From: Sipunculus nudus | Lineage: Eukaryota > Annelida > Sipuncula > Golfingiida > Sipunculidae | Reading direction: 5' to 3' | Assembly: GCA_026874595.1 (NCBI GenBank) | Contig: CM049316.1 | Span: 5,844,339 to 5,908,338 of the forward strand | DNA length: 64,000 bases | Shown: positions 12,342 to 24,490 of the stretch, one piece after another | How positions within the stretch are numbered: position 1 is the first letter of the stretch | Layout: every line of letters begins with the position of its first letter | Translations under genes and position numbers: made by a program | Notes under the pieces: model-generated | Seen by the model: the letters and a program-made list of their open reading frames with translations, nothing else | Databases searched by the model: none | Told to the model about the DNA's origin: nothing

Positions 12342-13553
12342 CCTGTCATAATATTAACAACACCGAGCGACACCACCTTTTCGATAATGACGTGACGTCA
12401 TTCCTCGCGCAGACATGCACATTCCCGCCAATGATACCGTCGTGTTGTGTGATCACCTCTCAAGCTTACGTATAATAATGATATAAAGTAAAGCACAAAC
12501 ATTATCAACTTGTGCGTAAACTTGCTCATACTTATTATTTAATATGTCCTTTAAAAACCATTCATGCCAATGTTAACTCAGTAATATATATATTGAATCG
12601 CGGACTTGCACAATCAGATCGCTTTTACACAAGTCGTCAACCGTCATTAAAACCCTTCTTCTACCTTCTGGGTGTTTTTGCACATATGATGGTATGAATC
12701 TATAAATAGAATTAATGTATAAATTTCTGACATTGGGGAGCTACTTGGCCAGGAAGCTGCTGTTTGGCTTAGGGGGCCCTAAGCGGGTTGAATTACGGGT
12801 CCTTTGATTTAAATTTTAAGGGTTAGGTCTGCAAAGCTAGATTTTATTATAACATATTTTAAACATATACATATTAATGAATAAACCATCAGGAGAATTT
12901 CATTTTATTTTACTTTTATGGAAGTAGGCCTTTAAGCCGATGCACAATTTGAATTTCAAACCATTTATGTGTCAGAAGGCACGAACTCAACCCGAATACC
13001 TGGACTGGATTTATAATCTAGCATTATGGGTAAATGAACAATGACCCACTCGCAACATGGGTCAACATGGTACAAATTCATAGCAGCCAATCGTAGATCT
13101 GTCGTTCAATACCAGGCATTCTATACCGTGTCTGCTCATGTTTGGGTGCGTGTGTGAGATTATTTACGGTTGGCTGGTTTTCACTGTACGATGCCTGCAA
13201 GTGTTAAGGTATTCACTTTGTTTATTAAAGAGTCATGTTTTGTAGCGTCTCCTGTTCGCATAGGGTACACCTGTTTGCCATGCATTGTTGTCATGGCTGG
13301 CTAAGCGATAATGAACCAAGTAATATTGTGTGAGGTGCCTTGTCGTTGAGTTTCCAAATATATTTAGATAGTTCCGTTTCTTTTTCATATTGTTCGTATT
13401 TAAAGGATTTCTTGTGGTTTGCATAGCGGCTTTTAAAAGTGCTTCCTGCCAGTCTGGTTGTTTGTTGTTACATCGGCCTTATATGAACTTATTGCAGCTC
13501 TACTTTTATGTATCAAGCACTTTGATCCTTGAATGGCAACCAAACCCTTTCAG

Positions 13554-13555
<2 letters not shown>
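12342..13555. other. No gene recognised
   Basis: No exon or RNA gene is supported. The first 150 bases may still belong to the 3' part of the Penelope-like copy. Confidence 0.35.

Positions 13556-13617
<62 letters not shown>
13556..13617. repeat. (TA)n microsatellite
   Basis: About 60 bases of TA dinucleotides. They create spurious IYIYIY open frames. Confidence 0.95.
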
Positions 13618-13620
<3 letters not shown>

Positions 13621-13764
13621 ACCGCTTACTATAAATATTCCACTCGTCACATGACGAAGGAGCTCTAAGCTTCGAAAGGTCGTGAATGAAATTTAACAGT
13701 TAGTCAACACTTAGGCGTCTTCACCTTATAATCTATACACTGAGATACTAACACGGTTACACGC

Positions 13765-13766
<2 letters not shown>

Positions 13767-13797
<31 letters not shown>
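13767..13797. repeat. (TA)n microsatellite
   Basis: About 30 bases of TA dinucleotides between the two ribozyme-like motifs at about 13650 and 13850. Confidence 0.9.
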
Positions 13798-13799
<2 letters not shown>

Positions 13800-13833
13800 C
13801 AAATAGAGAATTCAAATTTGGTTAAACATTTTA

Positions 13834-13879
13834 ACTACTACGTAGTTTCGTGCAACGTGCTGCACTCATCAGGTAATAC
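13834..13879 (-). ncRNA. Hammerhead-ribozyme-like motif
   Basis: Read on the minus strand, ctgatga (13872-13866) is followed by gtgca, a six-base loop and tgcac, then gaaac. This is the hammerhead core order: CUGANGA, stem II, GAAA. Stem II is five perfect base pairs (13865-13861 with 13854-13850). After gaa, the bases act-acgt-agt (13846-13837) can form a short stem III closed by four bases, followed by A as the H17 position. Stem I is weak: the first two pairs form, then mismatches alternate. Penelope-like elements are known to carry hammerhead motifs in their terminal repeats, and a Penelope-like remnant lies 1.5 kb away, but on the other strand. It could be a decayed ribozyme or a chance match. 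Confidence 0.45.
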
Positions 13880-13959
13880 AGATAGAGGACTATAGCATTT
13901 GTTAATTGCAGTAAACCATTAGATTAATATACAAATATTGTTACAGATGTCTATTTTAT

Positions 13960-14665
13960 TGTGTGACACGGGCGTAACTCGTGTTGTAGCAGCCTGGCCT
14001 GGCCGGGTGTTGCACTCTCAGTTTAATCCGTACTGGTTGAACTCTCGCTGTCATGCTAGTCTGGGGCTTTCTCGCCTGGCCGGGCCGGGCCAGCTCACGT
14101 GTGAACCCTGACATGTATAGACACAGCGTTCTTTTTCTAGATGTATCCTGTTACGCGTGTTTACTGTGTATCATGTGAGATTCTTTGGATTGTTCGAGAA
14201 ATGGAAGGTTCTCGGCTGGAGGTGAGAAGTTATAAATAGGGAGCTGTGTTTTAGAGCCGAGAGAGAGGTGAGAGAATATTCCAGCGGACACAGAAGTGTG
14301 GAACGTTTCCGATACATGCTAACTGCAGTTAGAGATTTTCTTCAAATTTATGACGGATTTTTTGTAGTCTTGAGTTTTCCTTTCGGATCACTGCCAGGAT
14401 TACAGTTTTGGGTAACAGTAGATTGATTTTGTAATTACATTGGACTGTTATTCTCCGAGAAGATTTGTGTAAACTGTTCATCCGGCTTAAACATTTTTAA
14501 AGGACTTATCGCTGTGACAGTGGTGGTATGTTTATTTTACTGTGTAATTGTATTGATTTGGTGTATTGTAATGTTAGGGTTGTTTTAAGAATAAATTATA
14601 GTTATTTGCTAACAAAAAAACACTGACTTCTTTATTCATTCCCCTAGACATTTCACGCTTCCTAG
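13960..14665 (+). mobile_element. Possible solo LTR or retroelement promoter region
   Basis: A GC-rich block from a tgtgacacgggcg start holds repeated 'cctggcc(t)ggccggg' motifs. A TATA box follows (tataaatag, 14231-14239), then a transcribed-looking stretch and an aataaa polyadenylation signal at 14590-14595. The TATA-to-polyA order within about 700 bases fits a long terminal repeat. No primer-binding site, gag/pol reading frame or clear target duplication was found, so it would be a solo copy. A host promoter is an alternative. Confidence 0.35.
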
Positions 14666-14736
14666 TGTTGCAGAATCTAAATTTTTTTCTCCATTACCAA
14701 ATTTTTTGTTCATCACGCATACTTGATCTGTTGATA

Positions 14737-15395
14737 TTAGGTTCCGTAACAATATATATATATACTCAAGAAAAAATCTAATCTTCTTTGCATCAAAGGA
14801 TTATACCTTCTCCATGAGTATCTTTTAACTAATGGGTCACGTTTACGCCAGATATCGTGTATATTAAGCTGATCAAATATTCCATTAATAACAGCTATAA
14901 CATTTTGTTTTAGTGTCATGCATCCTCCATCAGCGTCAATAGATGAGAAACAAAAATTAAAATCCCCTGCCCATATTATATATACTGTATCTTCCAAGTT
15001 TAATTCCATTCATTTCCTGGCGACCGTTTGATAACATTTAACCTGTTCTGATTCATAATTAGGCCCATATATACTGATCAGTAAAAATTCTTTGTCTTGA
15101 ATCATACAGTGAGTTATAACAAATCTTCCACCGGTATCTGTGATACTGTTCATTAAAGAAAATTCAATTTTATTTCCAATTAAAGTCAATGTTCCTCTGC
15201 TCTTACTTGACCCATGACTAAAAAGGAATGCCCACGCTACTGGTTATTCCATGCCACAGTACATTTACTGTCACTGTGCGTTTCCTGTTAAAATAATATA
15301 CCGTTGTCACATCCGTGTTTACGTGCCAAGTTATAAATTTTTCTTCTTTTCTTATATTCTCTGAGACTTCTTGTATTCAATGAAATAACTGTAAA
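14737..15395 (-). pseudogene. Decayed LINE, apurinic-type endonuclease domain
   Basis: Read from right to left, fragments in several frames give the order of a LINE endonuclease. First comes an N-terminal SLNTRSLREYKKR stretch and QETH (near 15270), then a glycine-rich FSHGSS-like part. Next are ISIYGPNYESEQ (about 15080) and the catalytic-type GDFN (about 14965). Last are W(R)KRDP and RRLDFFL (about 14770). Stops and shifts interrupt it at least three times. The copy ends at a TA-rich stretch before any reverse transcriptase. APE-type endonucleases nick target DNA for LINE insertion; this one cannot be active. Confidence 0.65.
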
Positions 15396-15667
15396 ATTGA
15401 ATATACTGTATAATTTTTACTTGCAAACATGAAACCCGGGTTATAATGAAGATAAAAAATCAGTGAATAAGTAAATTTTTGTGTTATAGCTGCCAATCCA
15501 CTGTAATGAAGTTTATGAGCACAGTTTAGTGCGACATAAATATAGACAATAAACAAAGAAACACATACCGAACATGAAAACGAAGGTATCCTATTCCTCA
15601 TTCTATCTAACCGAACTATAGCAGTTAGGCCTGCTTTCCTAACCTCATAAATGTAAAGTGTCACTCA

Positions 15668-16115
15668 CAGTGTTTCCATACTTAACTTTGTGCACTTCCC
15701 CCTCAGTGTCACTGAAAAACACATGCCATTCCATGTCCAGGTTTGTACAGAGAAAGTTCAACTTTCTCTTTCTGGTTTTTGTTTTCCTCAGTCAGTATTT
15801 TATTTTGGTCTCTTAAACAATCATTCTCTTTTCTCAAATCAAATATCATATTCTCCAAAATAGAAAACGTTTATCAAATTTTTCCTAAAGCTGACTGATA
15901 ATCTGAACTTCGAACAATTCCAACATCTCCTGCAATTTAGATTTTGTCAGATTTTCACCTGCCATACTTTCTTGCTCACAGTTGTCTTCTTCAGAACTGA
16001 TAGATAATATTGCTTTTGCTTTTTTCTAATCAACCTGGGAGCTTAAAGAAGAGGTACTTGAATTATGAGACCTTGTTCTCTTTTTTCCATTCGTTTCCCC
16101 TATTTAAGTTTTTTT
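15668..16115 (-). pseudogene. Probable LINE ORF1 remnant (coiled-coil)
   Basis: Upstream of the endonuclease on the same strand, a frame with two stops reads through a Ser/Thr-rich start (RTRSHNSSTSSLSS). It continues with an acidic stretch (ISSEEDNCEQES) and heptad-rich segments such as LRKENDCLRDQNKILTEENK. Coiled coils of this kind are common in the first protein of L1-like LINEs. Position and strand support one element with the endonuclease fragment. No RNA-binding domain is visible, so the assignment is inferential. Confidence 0.4.
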
Positions 16116-17324
16116 TCAAAGTATAAATAAAGCAGGCCTAACTACAGCTAAACTATTACATTATCAAAACACACAAGATACTATATTATATGGAGAACCC
16201 TGGTGTGGTATGTATTTGGGCATCACAACACTGCAGTTGATTTCCCCAATGTGTATTTATGTTCTACTGAACCAAGGTCAGTCAGTGCAAGCAGTAGTGC
16301 TTGACAACTGAATCTTTTGTTAAGGGAAATACAACAAATTTCTATGTTAAATTCTGTATAAACCTATTCACAGTTCAGCAGAATAGAAAGAACATACCTT
16401 ATAGAAGTTGCATGCCAAAAGTCACAGCTGAACCATTTGAATTTCATGCAGTATTTCAATATACTAAGTGCTCATGAAAAACAGTGTGTTTACCCTGGAA
16501 CACCAGCGCCCTCTTGTAATTTATTCTTTATTCCTAAGTACGGATAGCAGGTGCTTGTTTCCCTAATGAAAAGGGGTATCCAGTTTTTCCTATGCCTCTT
16601 TTGCCTGTAATCTCAATCAACTTTAATCCATCAGTTTATTTATTATATTTGAAATATGTTATTCTCATACATTTTATATCTCACTTAACTTCACTTTATT
16701 TCTTACCATTCACCTTCTCAGCCAGTCAGGTATCAGACATATCCGTGTACTTTCTTTACCTATATATCAAGTAGCGCAACATACTGACTGATAACAATAC
16801 TATGTTTGTATGATTGGATTTCACACCATTCCCCAAAATGGGACGAAATCCTTGCGGGAAAAACATGACATTTACCTGAAGTATCAAAGACTCCTTGCTG
16901 ATTTATTCCAACAGAATTGAATTTAGAAGTATTGATTTTGAGAAACGACACGGAACTATGTGAGGTATTCACGAACTCTGTCTCGCAAATGCCCAGTTAA
17001 ATTATTGAGGTGCTTACATATATTTATGCTTTCTGGCTGTTGTACATTTTCACAGGTAGATTTTTACAACTATTACAAAATGTGTTTTCTTTACAGACGT
17101 GTTTTAATTTTAACTGGAGGATTCGTTATATTTACAGGATACAAGTAAAATATGATTTTCAGCTATGAACCTTGCAATTACCCACTTCTTTTTAGAAATG
17201 CTTTTATAATTTTTCATATTATTTATCAAAACTGTTTCCCTTAAATATGGACATATGACGTGATTAATTTCTCCTTCACAAATTATATGACAGCTTAGAC
17301 TATTTTCTAAAATAAACCTGCATT
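16116..17324. other. No gene recognised
   Basis: AT-rich stretch. The part next to 16115 may be the 5' end of the decayed LINE. No supported exons. Confidence 0.35.
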
Positions 17325-17580
17325 GAAGGTTCTGCAAAGAACCTACACATGGGTTCCACACAGAACCTTTCAAGGTTCCCCGCTCAGCCCCTCGTGAATA
17401 ACTGGGGGTTCCTCTCAGAACCTCTAAAGAGGTTCTGCATGGAACCCTACAGGCTCCATATAAGCCCAGAAAGAGGCCCCAGAAAGAACCTGTTTGTTAA
17501 GGTTCCAACTGGAACCTGAAAAGGTTCCCCACTGAGTCCACTCTGAAGAACCCATGTGGGTGCTAGCTGGAACCCTTTTT
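17325..17580. mobile_element. GGTTCC/GGAACC-rich inverted-repeat element
   Basis: Within 255 bases the words ggttc(c/t) and (g/a)gaacc occur more than a dozen times in both orientations. The left end (ggttctgcaaagaacc then acacatgggttcc) matches the reverse complement of the right end (ggttccagctagcaccc then acatgggttc) imperfectly over about 30 bases. There is no coding potential. This looks like a small non-autonomous DNA transposon with internally repeated short palindromes. Flanking duplications were not evident. Confidence 0.55.
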
Positions 17581-20500
17581 TCTTTGATTGCAGAGTGTGT
17601 CCGCAGCCCGGGGTTTCACTGTCGTAAATGTCAGTCCGATGCATGGCCTACCAACAACACACCTGAATTCGCTCTACATGCAGCCGATCTATCATTCGAT
17701 CGGTTGTTAAATATAATTCGATGCATGGCTAATGAAAAATTTAAACTGCCATTTTTCCTCAGATTGGTATTTTCGTAGATACTGCATTCTATAGCTCTGT
17801 AATGTAGATCGGTCCCTTATAAAAACCCAGCAGTAAAGGAACATGCAATATAGATAACCCCGGCGTACTTCATATTACACTGATAATTGCAGGTTCCCTT
17901 GGGAAGTGATCCGTTGATGCATAGTTCTGTTTTATTCCAAGGGAACATATATGTCATCATTTTATAAATGTGATTCGAATGAATACACAGTCAAAAAATG
18001 ACGCAAAAGTATGATTACCTTGTGAATATATGAGTTCGTTTAACATGATTTGTGTTATTGGCAATAAAATGCCGCACATATATGTATATCAAAGATAAAA
18101 CCTAGACGTGTCAAAGGGCATTTACTTTGATACTGAAAAAGGGACTACAAAACTCCTTTTTTTATATTTTACTGTGATAAGGTCTTACCTTTTATCAAGT
18201 TTTACAAAGAAATAGGAGTCCCACATTGTTATTCTTTCCTAGGGTGTTGCATTTTCTTTTAATTTCCTACTCTTAAGGATTAGTAAATGACATCTATACC
18301 CAAATGTGAATAACAACTATTGCTATATACATCAATCTCCTATATTTTAATACAGACTATATGAAAGCTACTCAGTTTTATGTTTTTAAGCTATATTTAA
18401 ATCCACTTGATTAAACTTGCCTTCTACTTTTTTAATATTAAATTCATGAAGAGTGAGGTGCTGTGCTTTTATTAAGCAAACTTCCATGAACGCCAGAGGG
18501 ATCAAGGCTCACTTCAGCTGATATACACAGGTAGTGTTGAGTTTGTTCCACAAAAACAGAGGTAATTTCTCATGTTTGTCAGCGCAAGCCGCCATGCGTA
18601 GTTGAAATATGTCTCAAGTCGTCATTATCCTCTCCGTTTTGATATAAAACCTTCCTGTAGAGTATATAATATTCAGCACACCGCCTGCAATTTGCCGCAT
18701 TGTGTGGTTAACTGAATGAAGAACCGTTAGTGTAGCGACGCATAGCTCTACGTATTGAAAGTAATTTGGCTGATAATATATGAGAGTAGCGCGCATTAAG
18801 TACCGTGCATTATGGTCTAAACATATACAGACAATGGAAATAATTAAAATCCATACACCATCACACAGTCAGTCTTTAAAAAGGTGTCAACCATTTAAAT
18901 TACTTTTTTTTCAAATCCATACAGTTAATTATCCTGATTCAGGCAATGTTCATAATCAATAATAAAGCACAAATTACATTTCATAAAATTCATTGTGTTC
19001 CCGATAGCGTTATTTTTACGTGTAAACTCATGATTCTTGTGACAGGTTCGGCATCAACTGTTGGAGTGGGCCTTTTTCTATCCGTTAGCTATGAAAAAAC
19101 TGTTTCAAGGGGGTGTATCTATGATATATTAAGAGATTGTATCAGCGCGAATACGATAATATGCAGGAGAGATTAGTTTCTGGGAATTAAATGGACTCCG
19201 TAACTATACGACAAGCACCAGTTACCGGTATCAGTTTCCATGCATGTAGGATTTAATGTGAGCGATATCATAAACCAGTCAATGCAATTGTGCATTATAA
19301 GGGCTTTTTAATGAAGAACAGATTACATGAATACATGTTGTTTACATTCTCCACTCCTGAAAATGCTTCTATGATATTTTAATTATTTTGTCATAAGTTG
19401 CAAATTATATTCATTTCATTGAAAATTGACATTTTGTGTTCCTCAACCTCGCATGGCTTAAATATATGGACAGGTAACGATTCGTCTTTTTCTACCTTTT
19501 GAACTTACTGCGCCAATAAAGCTGACACTACTAGTTTTATAATAATGAATAAAACTGTTAAAGTTATGACAGGTATTTTGTAGCATTTTTACCTAGACAT
19601 TTCTTGTTATTTAGCTATATTCACATTCATGCCCAAATCGAAAAATATACAGGCTTTGAAGCAAAAAGGAAAAAAAAAAAAAAAAGAAAAAAAAAAGCTT
19701 TTCCGTTTAAATAATATATATCTCGACTATTTTCAGACATTTGGTGACAACACCCAATGCTCCAGATTTGAAGTCTCCATTTAAATAACAGTTCTGCATA
19801 TTTTTAAATTTTGTTCATAAAATCAGTGAATAGTGAAGGGTTATTGTAATTAAAATCTTATAAAACACGAAGAAGGTACCGAAGTCTAAGGTCTTTACTT
19901 CTTTCATCCAAATTTTTTGGTCCGAATTTAATGAATATATCATTTGAACCTTGTCTGGAAGAGAACAGCCAAACGGATTGTGTTCCATGAGGAATGTTTT
20001 TTTTTGTGTAAACGGAACACACCTTAGACTTGTGTTAAATGGTATGAGAATTCTAATCAGGTGAAAATATATGGTTATTTCTTCTGTCATTAGAAACTAC
20101 AGATGTTTTTCAATGAGTTGTGTATAGGTTTATATACGACTGTATGTGCGCACATACGTTATCCAAGGTCATCATAGTAAAACAGTATTAAAGTTTCATA
20201 AATATTTCGTAATGTATTTGAACTGCGTATGGGCCTCGACATGATGTCGCATGTATGAAAGGACGAGGCAAACGAATACAATATTATTGATAGGAAAAGA
20301 TAAGAAATGTTTGCAAGGTAGAATTTGCTACTACTGAATTCCAGTTTGTCTAAGGATCTTCAGACCATGAAACCTGCTCGAGCCAACGTAATGGGAAATA
20401 TATTTTACAGCAGTAAAATATACAGCAGTCTTTATTTGCATATTGCCATTTTCATAAGTATTTTTTATAACTACTCAGTTAAAAATCTCTGCTTAAAATT

Positions 20501-20830
20501 AAATGCAGAGTACGGCAATATACCATGAAGCATAGCCAGCATAGTCCCAATACGCCATTTCTGAAAGAAGTTTGCTTTTTTGTTTGTTTTCAAGTCAGTT
20601 ACAACCAAAACAGCCGCGGCAGATATCAATATTATTTACAGGATGTCATTAACATTGATTATCTTTATAGAAATATTTATGGAGACTGTCGTAGGAACAT
20701 TAAATGTTATAAACATTTCAACTTTCGCACAAGACATCATAAATATTAAAAATATGAAAAAGGTTATAAAAATAGAAAATTGTCAAACAAGAAGTTGTAA
20801 ACATTTTTTTCCACGACTTTTCTTAAAATT
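17581..20830. other. Long stretch without a recognised gene
   Basis: I found only short AT-rich open frames without domains, and a poly-A/G tract near 19668-19697. No splice-consistent exons or RNA genes are visible. Confidence 0.4.
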
Positions 20831-20985
20831 TCCGCACGTGGTGACAAGTGATAAGACTTTGAGACTTGTTAAATGGTGCTATCACATAACAAGTGATAAT
20901 AATTTAAGACTGGTAAAGTTGTAATATTACATAACAAGTGATAACACTTTTGAAGCACTCGTTAATTGTTGATATTACATTAAAA
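20831..20985 (+). repeat. Three diverged copies of a unit of about 47 bp
   Basis: The segment (c)ataacaagtgataa followed by a ttaaga/ttgaga stretch and a tattac/tatcac end occurs three times in a row with moderate divergence. Confidence 0.6.
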
Positions 20986-22012
20986 CGTGAAAACAATTGA
21001 ACACCGATAATCAGGAAACATGAAGTATCAGGTAACGACAAGCCTCACACTATGTGGCTCATCCTAGATCCATGTTGACGTTGCTGTCAGTATTTTCGAA
21101 TATGCGCATTGAATATTATAGACTTTGCGAGTACACCAGCGACACCTATCTGTGACGACTGACAAAGAATGTTCGGGTAAGGTTTATTGAAGGGAAAGTT
21201 CATATTTTATTCCATTGCATACGATTAAATCTTAATACCTACATTATATGTAACATTTATATTCTTGTTTGTATTTGATTTCAATCATTAGAACCTACAA
21301 TGACTCTTCTTTGATCCAAATACATTGCAGAACATTATGCCCAGTGCGCATGCTTCTGGCATAGATCCAGTTTTATGACACTTCGCAAAATAATTAGTCA
21401 TTAATAAAATATTTAATATTTTTCTCAGGAGAATGGATGAAATGTTTTAGTTGGTTAGCATGAGGGTTCGAGGCTTTGGCGGATGTATGTTCTTGTCTGT
21501 GGGTGCTTTCTCGTCCCTTTAAATATGAATCTCTGGTGCAAAACTGGGGATTGGTTAGAGGGCTCTATTCCATATAAGGAACTCGCAAGAAATATATAAT
21601 GCAGACTTAATACATGTCTTATAAATTATAGTTTAACTGAACTGGGCAATATAAAACCTCCCTGTAAAATCATGTTAAAGGAGAATGCTTCGTGCTTTGC
21701 CTCAGTTTATTTTGTGATGAGAATTTGAACCATATCATATAAAATAACTCCTCAGCTCTTGCCTTGTCATGTCTGGCTGGTCGGGTTGTCTCTTCAATCA
21801 CATTTCCATAACCTTTACACAACTCGCTTTATTGTGACATCGTTGGAACATATTCACGACGGGTCATAGCAACAAGGGCAAATATTTTTATTGTATCTCA
21901 GTGATTGGATAGGGCAAATCTGGTATTTGTTGGCAGGCAATGAATTTAAAAAGAGAATTAATGTTAATGTTTCACATCATCCATTACTGAACCTTTCAAG
22001 ACTGTGAAAAAG

Positions 22013-22015
<3 letters not shown>
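20986..22015. other. No gene recognised
   Basis: No supported coding or RNA feature. Confidence 0.35.
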
Positions 22016-22075
<60 letters not shown>

Positions 22076-22077
22076 CT
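22016..22077. repeat. (CT)n(AT)n microsatellite
   Basis: About 40 bases of CT dinucleotides pass directly into about 18 bases of AT. Confidence 0.95.
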
Positions 22078-22149
22078 GAACACATGTCTGTTGTCGGAGT
22101 TAATGCAGGAAAAAGGTTTGAATACCAGACGAAAATTCGAGACTTACTT

Positions 22150-23345
22150 CTCTAAAGGACTGAGTGTATTATCAGTAACACACGGTGACCTTGAAAATGC
22201 GTCAAGGTCATCCGTATTCGAACTTGACCTAGCCTTAATGTGATGCATCCATGATGAATGCATGGTGACTGTGATGAATGCATGGTGACTGTGATGAATG
22301 CATGGTGACTGTGATGAATGCATGGTGACTGTGATGAATGCATGGTGACTGTGATGAATGCATGGTGACTGTGATGAATGCATGGTGACTGTGATGAATG
22401 CATGGTGACTGTGATGAATGCATGGTGACTGTGATGAATGCATGGTGACTGTGATGAATGCATGGTGACTGTGATGAATGCATGGTGACTGTGATGAATG
22501 CATGGTGACTGTGATGAATGCATGGTGACTGTGATGAATGCATGGTGACTGTGATGAATGCATGGTGACTGTGATGAATGCATGGTGACTGTGATGAATG
22601 CATGGTGACTGTGATGAATGCATGGTGACTGTGATGAATGCATGGTGACTGTGATGAATGCATGGTGACTGTGATGAATGCATGATGAATGCATGGTGAC
22701 TGTGATGAATGCATGGTGACTGTGATGAATGCATGGTGACTGTGATGAATGCATGGTGACTGTGATGAATGCATGGTGACTGTGATGAATGCATGGTGAC
22801 TGTGATGAATGCATGGTGACTGTGATGAATGCATGGTGACTGTGATGAATGCATGGTGACTGTGATGAATGCATGGTGACTGTGATGAATGCATGGTGAC
22901 TGTGATGAATGCATGGTGACTGTGATGAATGCATGGTGACTGTGATGAATGCATGGTGACTGTGATGAATGCATGGTGACTGTGATGAATGCATGGTGAC
23001 TGTGATGAATGCATGGTGACTGTGATGAATGCATGGTGACTGTGCCAAAAAGTCTGTTCAAGTTATATGATTCACTAAGATCGTCCTGTAAAATTGAAAA
23101 ATGTGTCAAGGCCATCCATGTTTGAACTTGACAAAGATTATAATGCGATGCATTAATAGTTTTATTACTGTGCCTCTATTTTCTTAAGTTATTGCGTCAG
23201 CGACCTTGGAAATGCGTCAGGGTCATCAGTATTCGAACTTTCATTAGTTCTATATGTGGTGCAATAATGGTCCGAGTATGGTGATTGTAAGTCCGCGAAA
23301 ACCAAATAAGGAGCAGACGGACGGAAGGACGCTCACGACTTCTGC
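22150..23345. repeat. Dispersed 'accttga...caaggtcat' element that hosts the 20-bp satellite
   Basis: Sequence on both sides of the satellite shares a family likeness: 'gaccttg.aaatgcgtca.ggtcatc.gtattcgaactt' occurs at about 22187 and again at about 23200. A related 'aaatgtgtcaaggccatccatgtttgaacttgac' stretch lies at about 23100. It ends near a 'cagacggacggaaggac' tract, like the elements at 4395 and 42440. The satellite appears to have expanded inside one copy. Confidence 0.6.
22253..23044. repeat. 20-bp satellite catggtgactgtgatgaatg, about 39 copies, nearly identical
   Basis: From 22261 to 22680 there are 21 copies with no substitution. One shortened 11-base copy follows (22681-22691, nine bases missing). 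Seventeen more identical copies and a partial one run to 23044. Because 20 is not a multiple of 3 and the unit has no minus-strand stop in any register, all three minus-strand frames stay open for 260 to 320 codons. That is an artefact of the repeat and not evidence of a protein. Confidence 0.97.
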
Positions 23346-24411
23346 GATTTTCTACGATTTGCTATGCTCTACTTTCTTAAGAAATCAGAAGATTAAAATT
23401 CTATTAAAATTATTTTGTATGACCAGATATTTTCCCTGTGTTTTAAACATTTCGTTAAAATATTTATCCTATTGGTAATCGCGTTAAGTTTATATTCAGC
23501 ATAGTGAAATAAATTATATTTATACAACCTTCGAACACAACCATGACAGATGTGTCCTTCATAAAATATTCAGATATATAACCATACAATATACATTTTT
23601 TCGCAATATAAAAGGGCAATGTGTTCCAAGGCACCGCCTATTTTTTTTATAACGGGGCTATTTAATGTCACCTGTGCTTGGCTACTGGTCCTGGCATATT
23701 GATCCTCTAAGTGTTTAAGCGAATGTCATCACATAGAGTTAAACTGCTGGTGAAGACCTGCGGAACATCACTTGACGCTGATTGTATTCTTAAGGTGAAA
23801 GATTTCATCTTTCCGCTGAAGTTGTGCAATTAAAACTACGACGCCAGGTCACTGGGTAAGATTTGTCTGTTCGCACACATTGACCCAAGGCTCTGGATTT
23901 AGGTCAGGTTGAATTATTTCATGCAAAGTCACGGCTCAAGTCATGCAAATACAATTACCGCAAGGTAGATTGTAAACTTGTGGTTATTGCAGGCATTTTT
24001 GAAAACCTAAACCATTTCATGTATAAACCAAACTACAGGAAATTTATGATCTTTTTTAAGCCAGTGCTCCTAGTTATTTCAATTTAATTTCACACTCACG
24101 CTCTGTTGACAGTTGTTAATGATCGTTAGGACAAGAATCTACCAATCAGTCATTCATTTGTTGTTGTATGAGGTTTGCAGATTCATATATATTATTCATA
24201 TATCCCTTTGATATAATAATTCAATAATAAAGAGATCAACATTTGTAAATTACTTGTAATCCAAGCTTTAGTTTTTTCCTTTGTAAAAACTGACGACATT
24301 CTTAAATATAAATATATATAAATTATGATTGATGTATTTCTTCATGTCATTTGCAGAATTGTTAAATGTTTGCAGGGATAGCAAGTTCGGTCAGTAGACC
24401 AGGACGAAAAT
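23346..24411. other. Upstream region of the lectin gene
   Basis: No coding exon recognised. A possible acceptor (catttgcag, ending at about 24357) just ahead of the first coding exon suggests that the 5' UTR is itself spliced. No TATA box could be assigned with confidence. Confidence 0.3.
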
Positions 24412-24490
24412 ATGTTCGGAAAATACGGCACGCTCAGTGTTGGAACCTTGGCGGCGGCTGTACAGGTGTTTTTACAGAATTGCATTGGTG
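24412..24490 (+). CDS. Lectin gene, exon 1: signal peptide
   Basis: ATG at 24412 begins 26 codons with a hydrophobic centre (LSVGTLAAAVQVFL) ending in CIG. The exon is followed by a strong donor, gtaagt, in phase 1. The Ala made at the junction fits a signal-peptidase site. Confidence 0.8.

Noticed and set aside
13390-13668. Open frames with IYIYIY runs (also at 40593 and 52775)
   Set aside because: They are produced by TA microsatellites.
22144-23115. Three long minus-strand frames rich in His and Ser
   Set aside because: They come from the 20-bp satellite, which has no stops on that strand in any register. No start context, signal or conserved part supports a protein.
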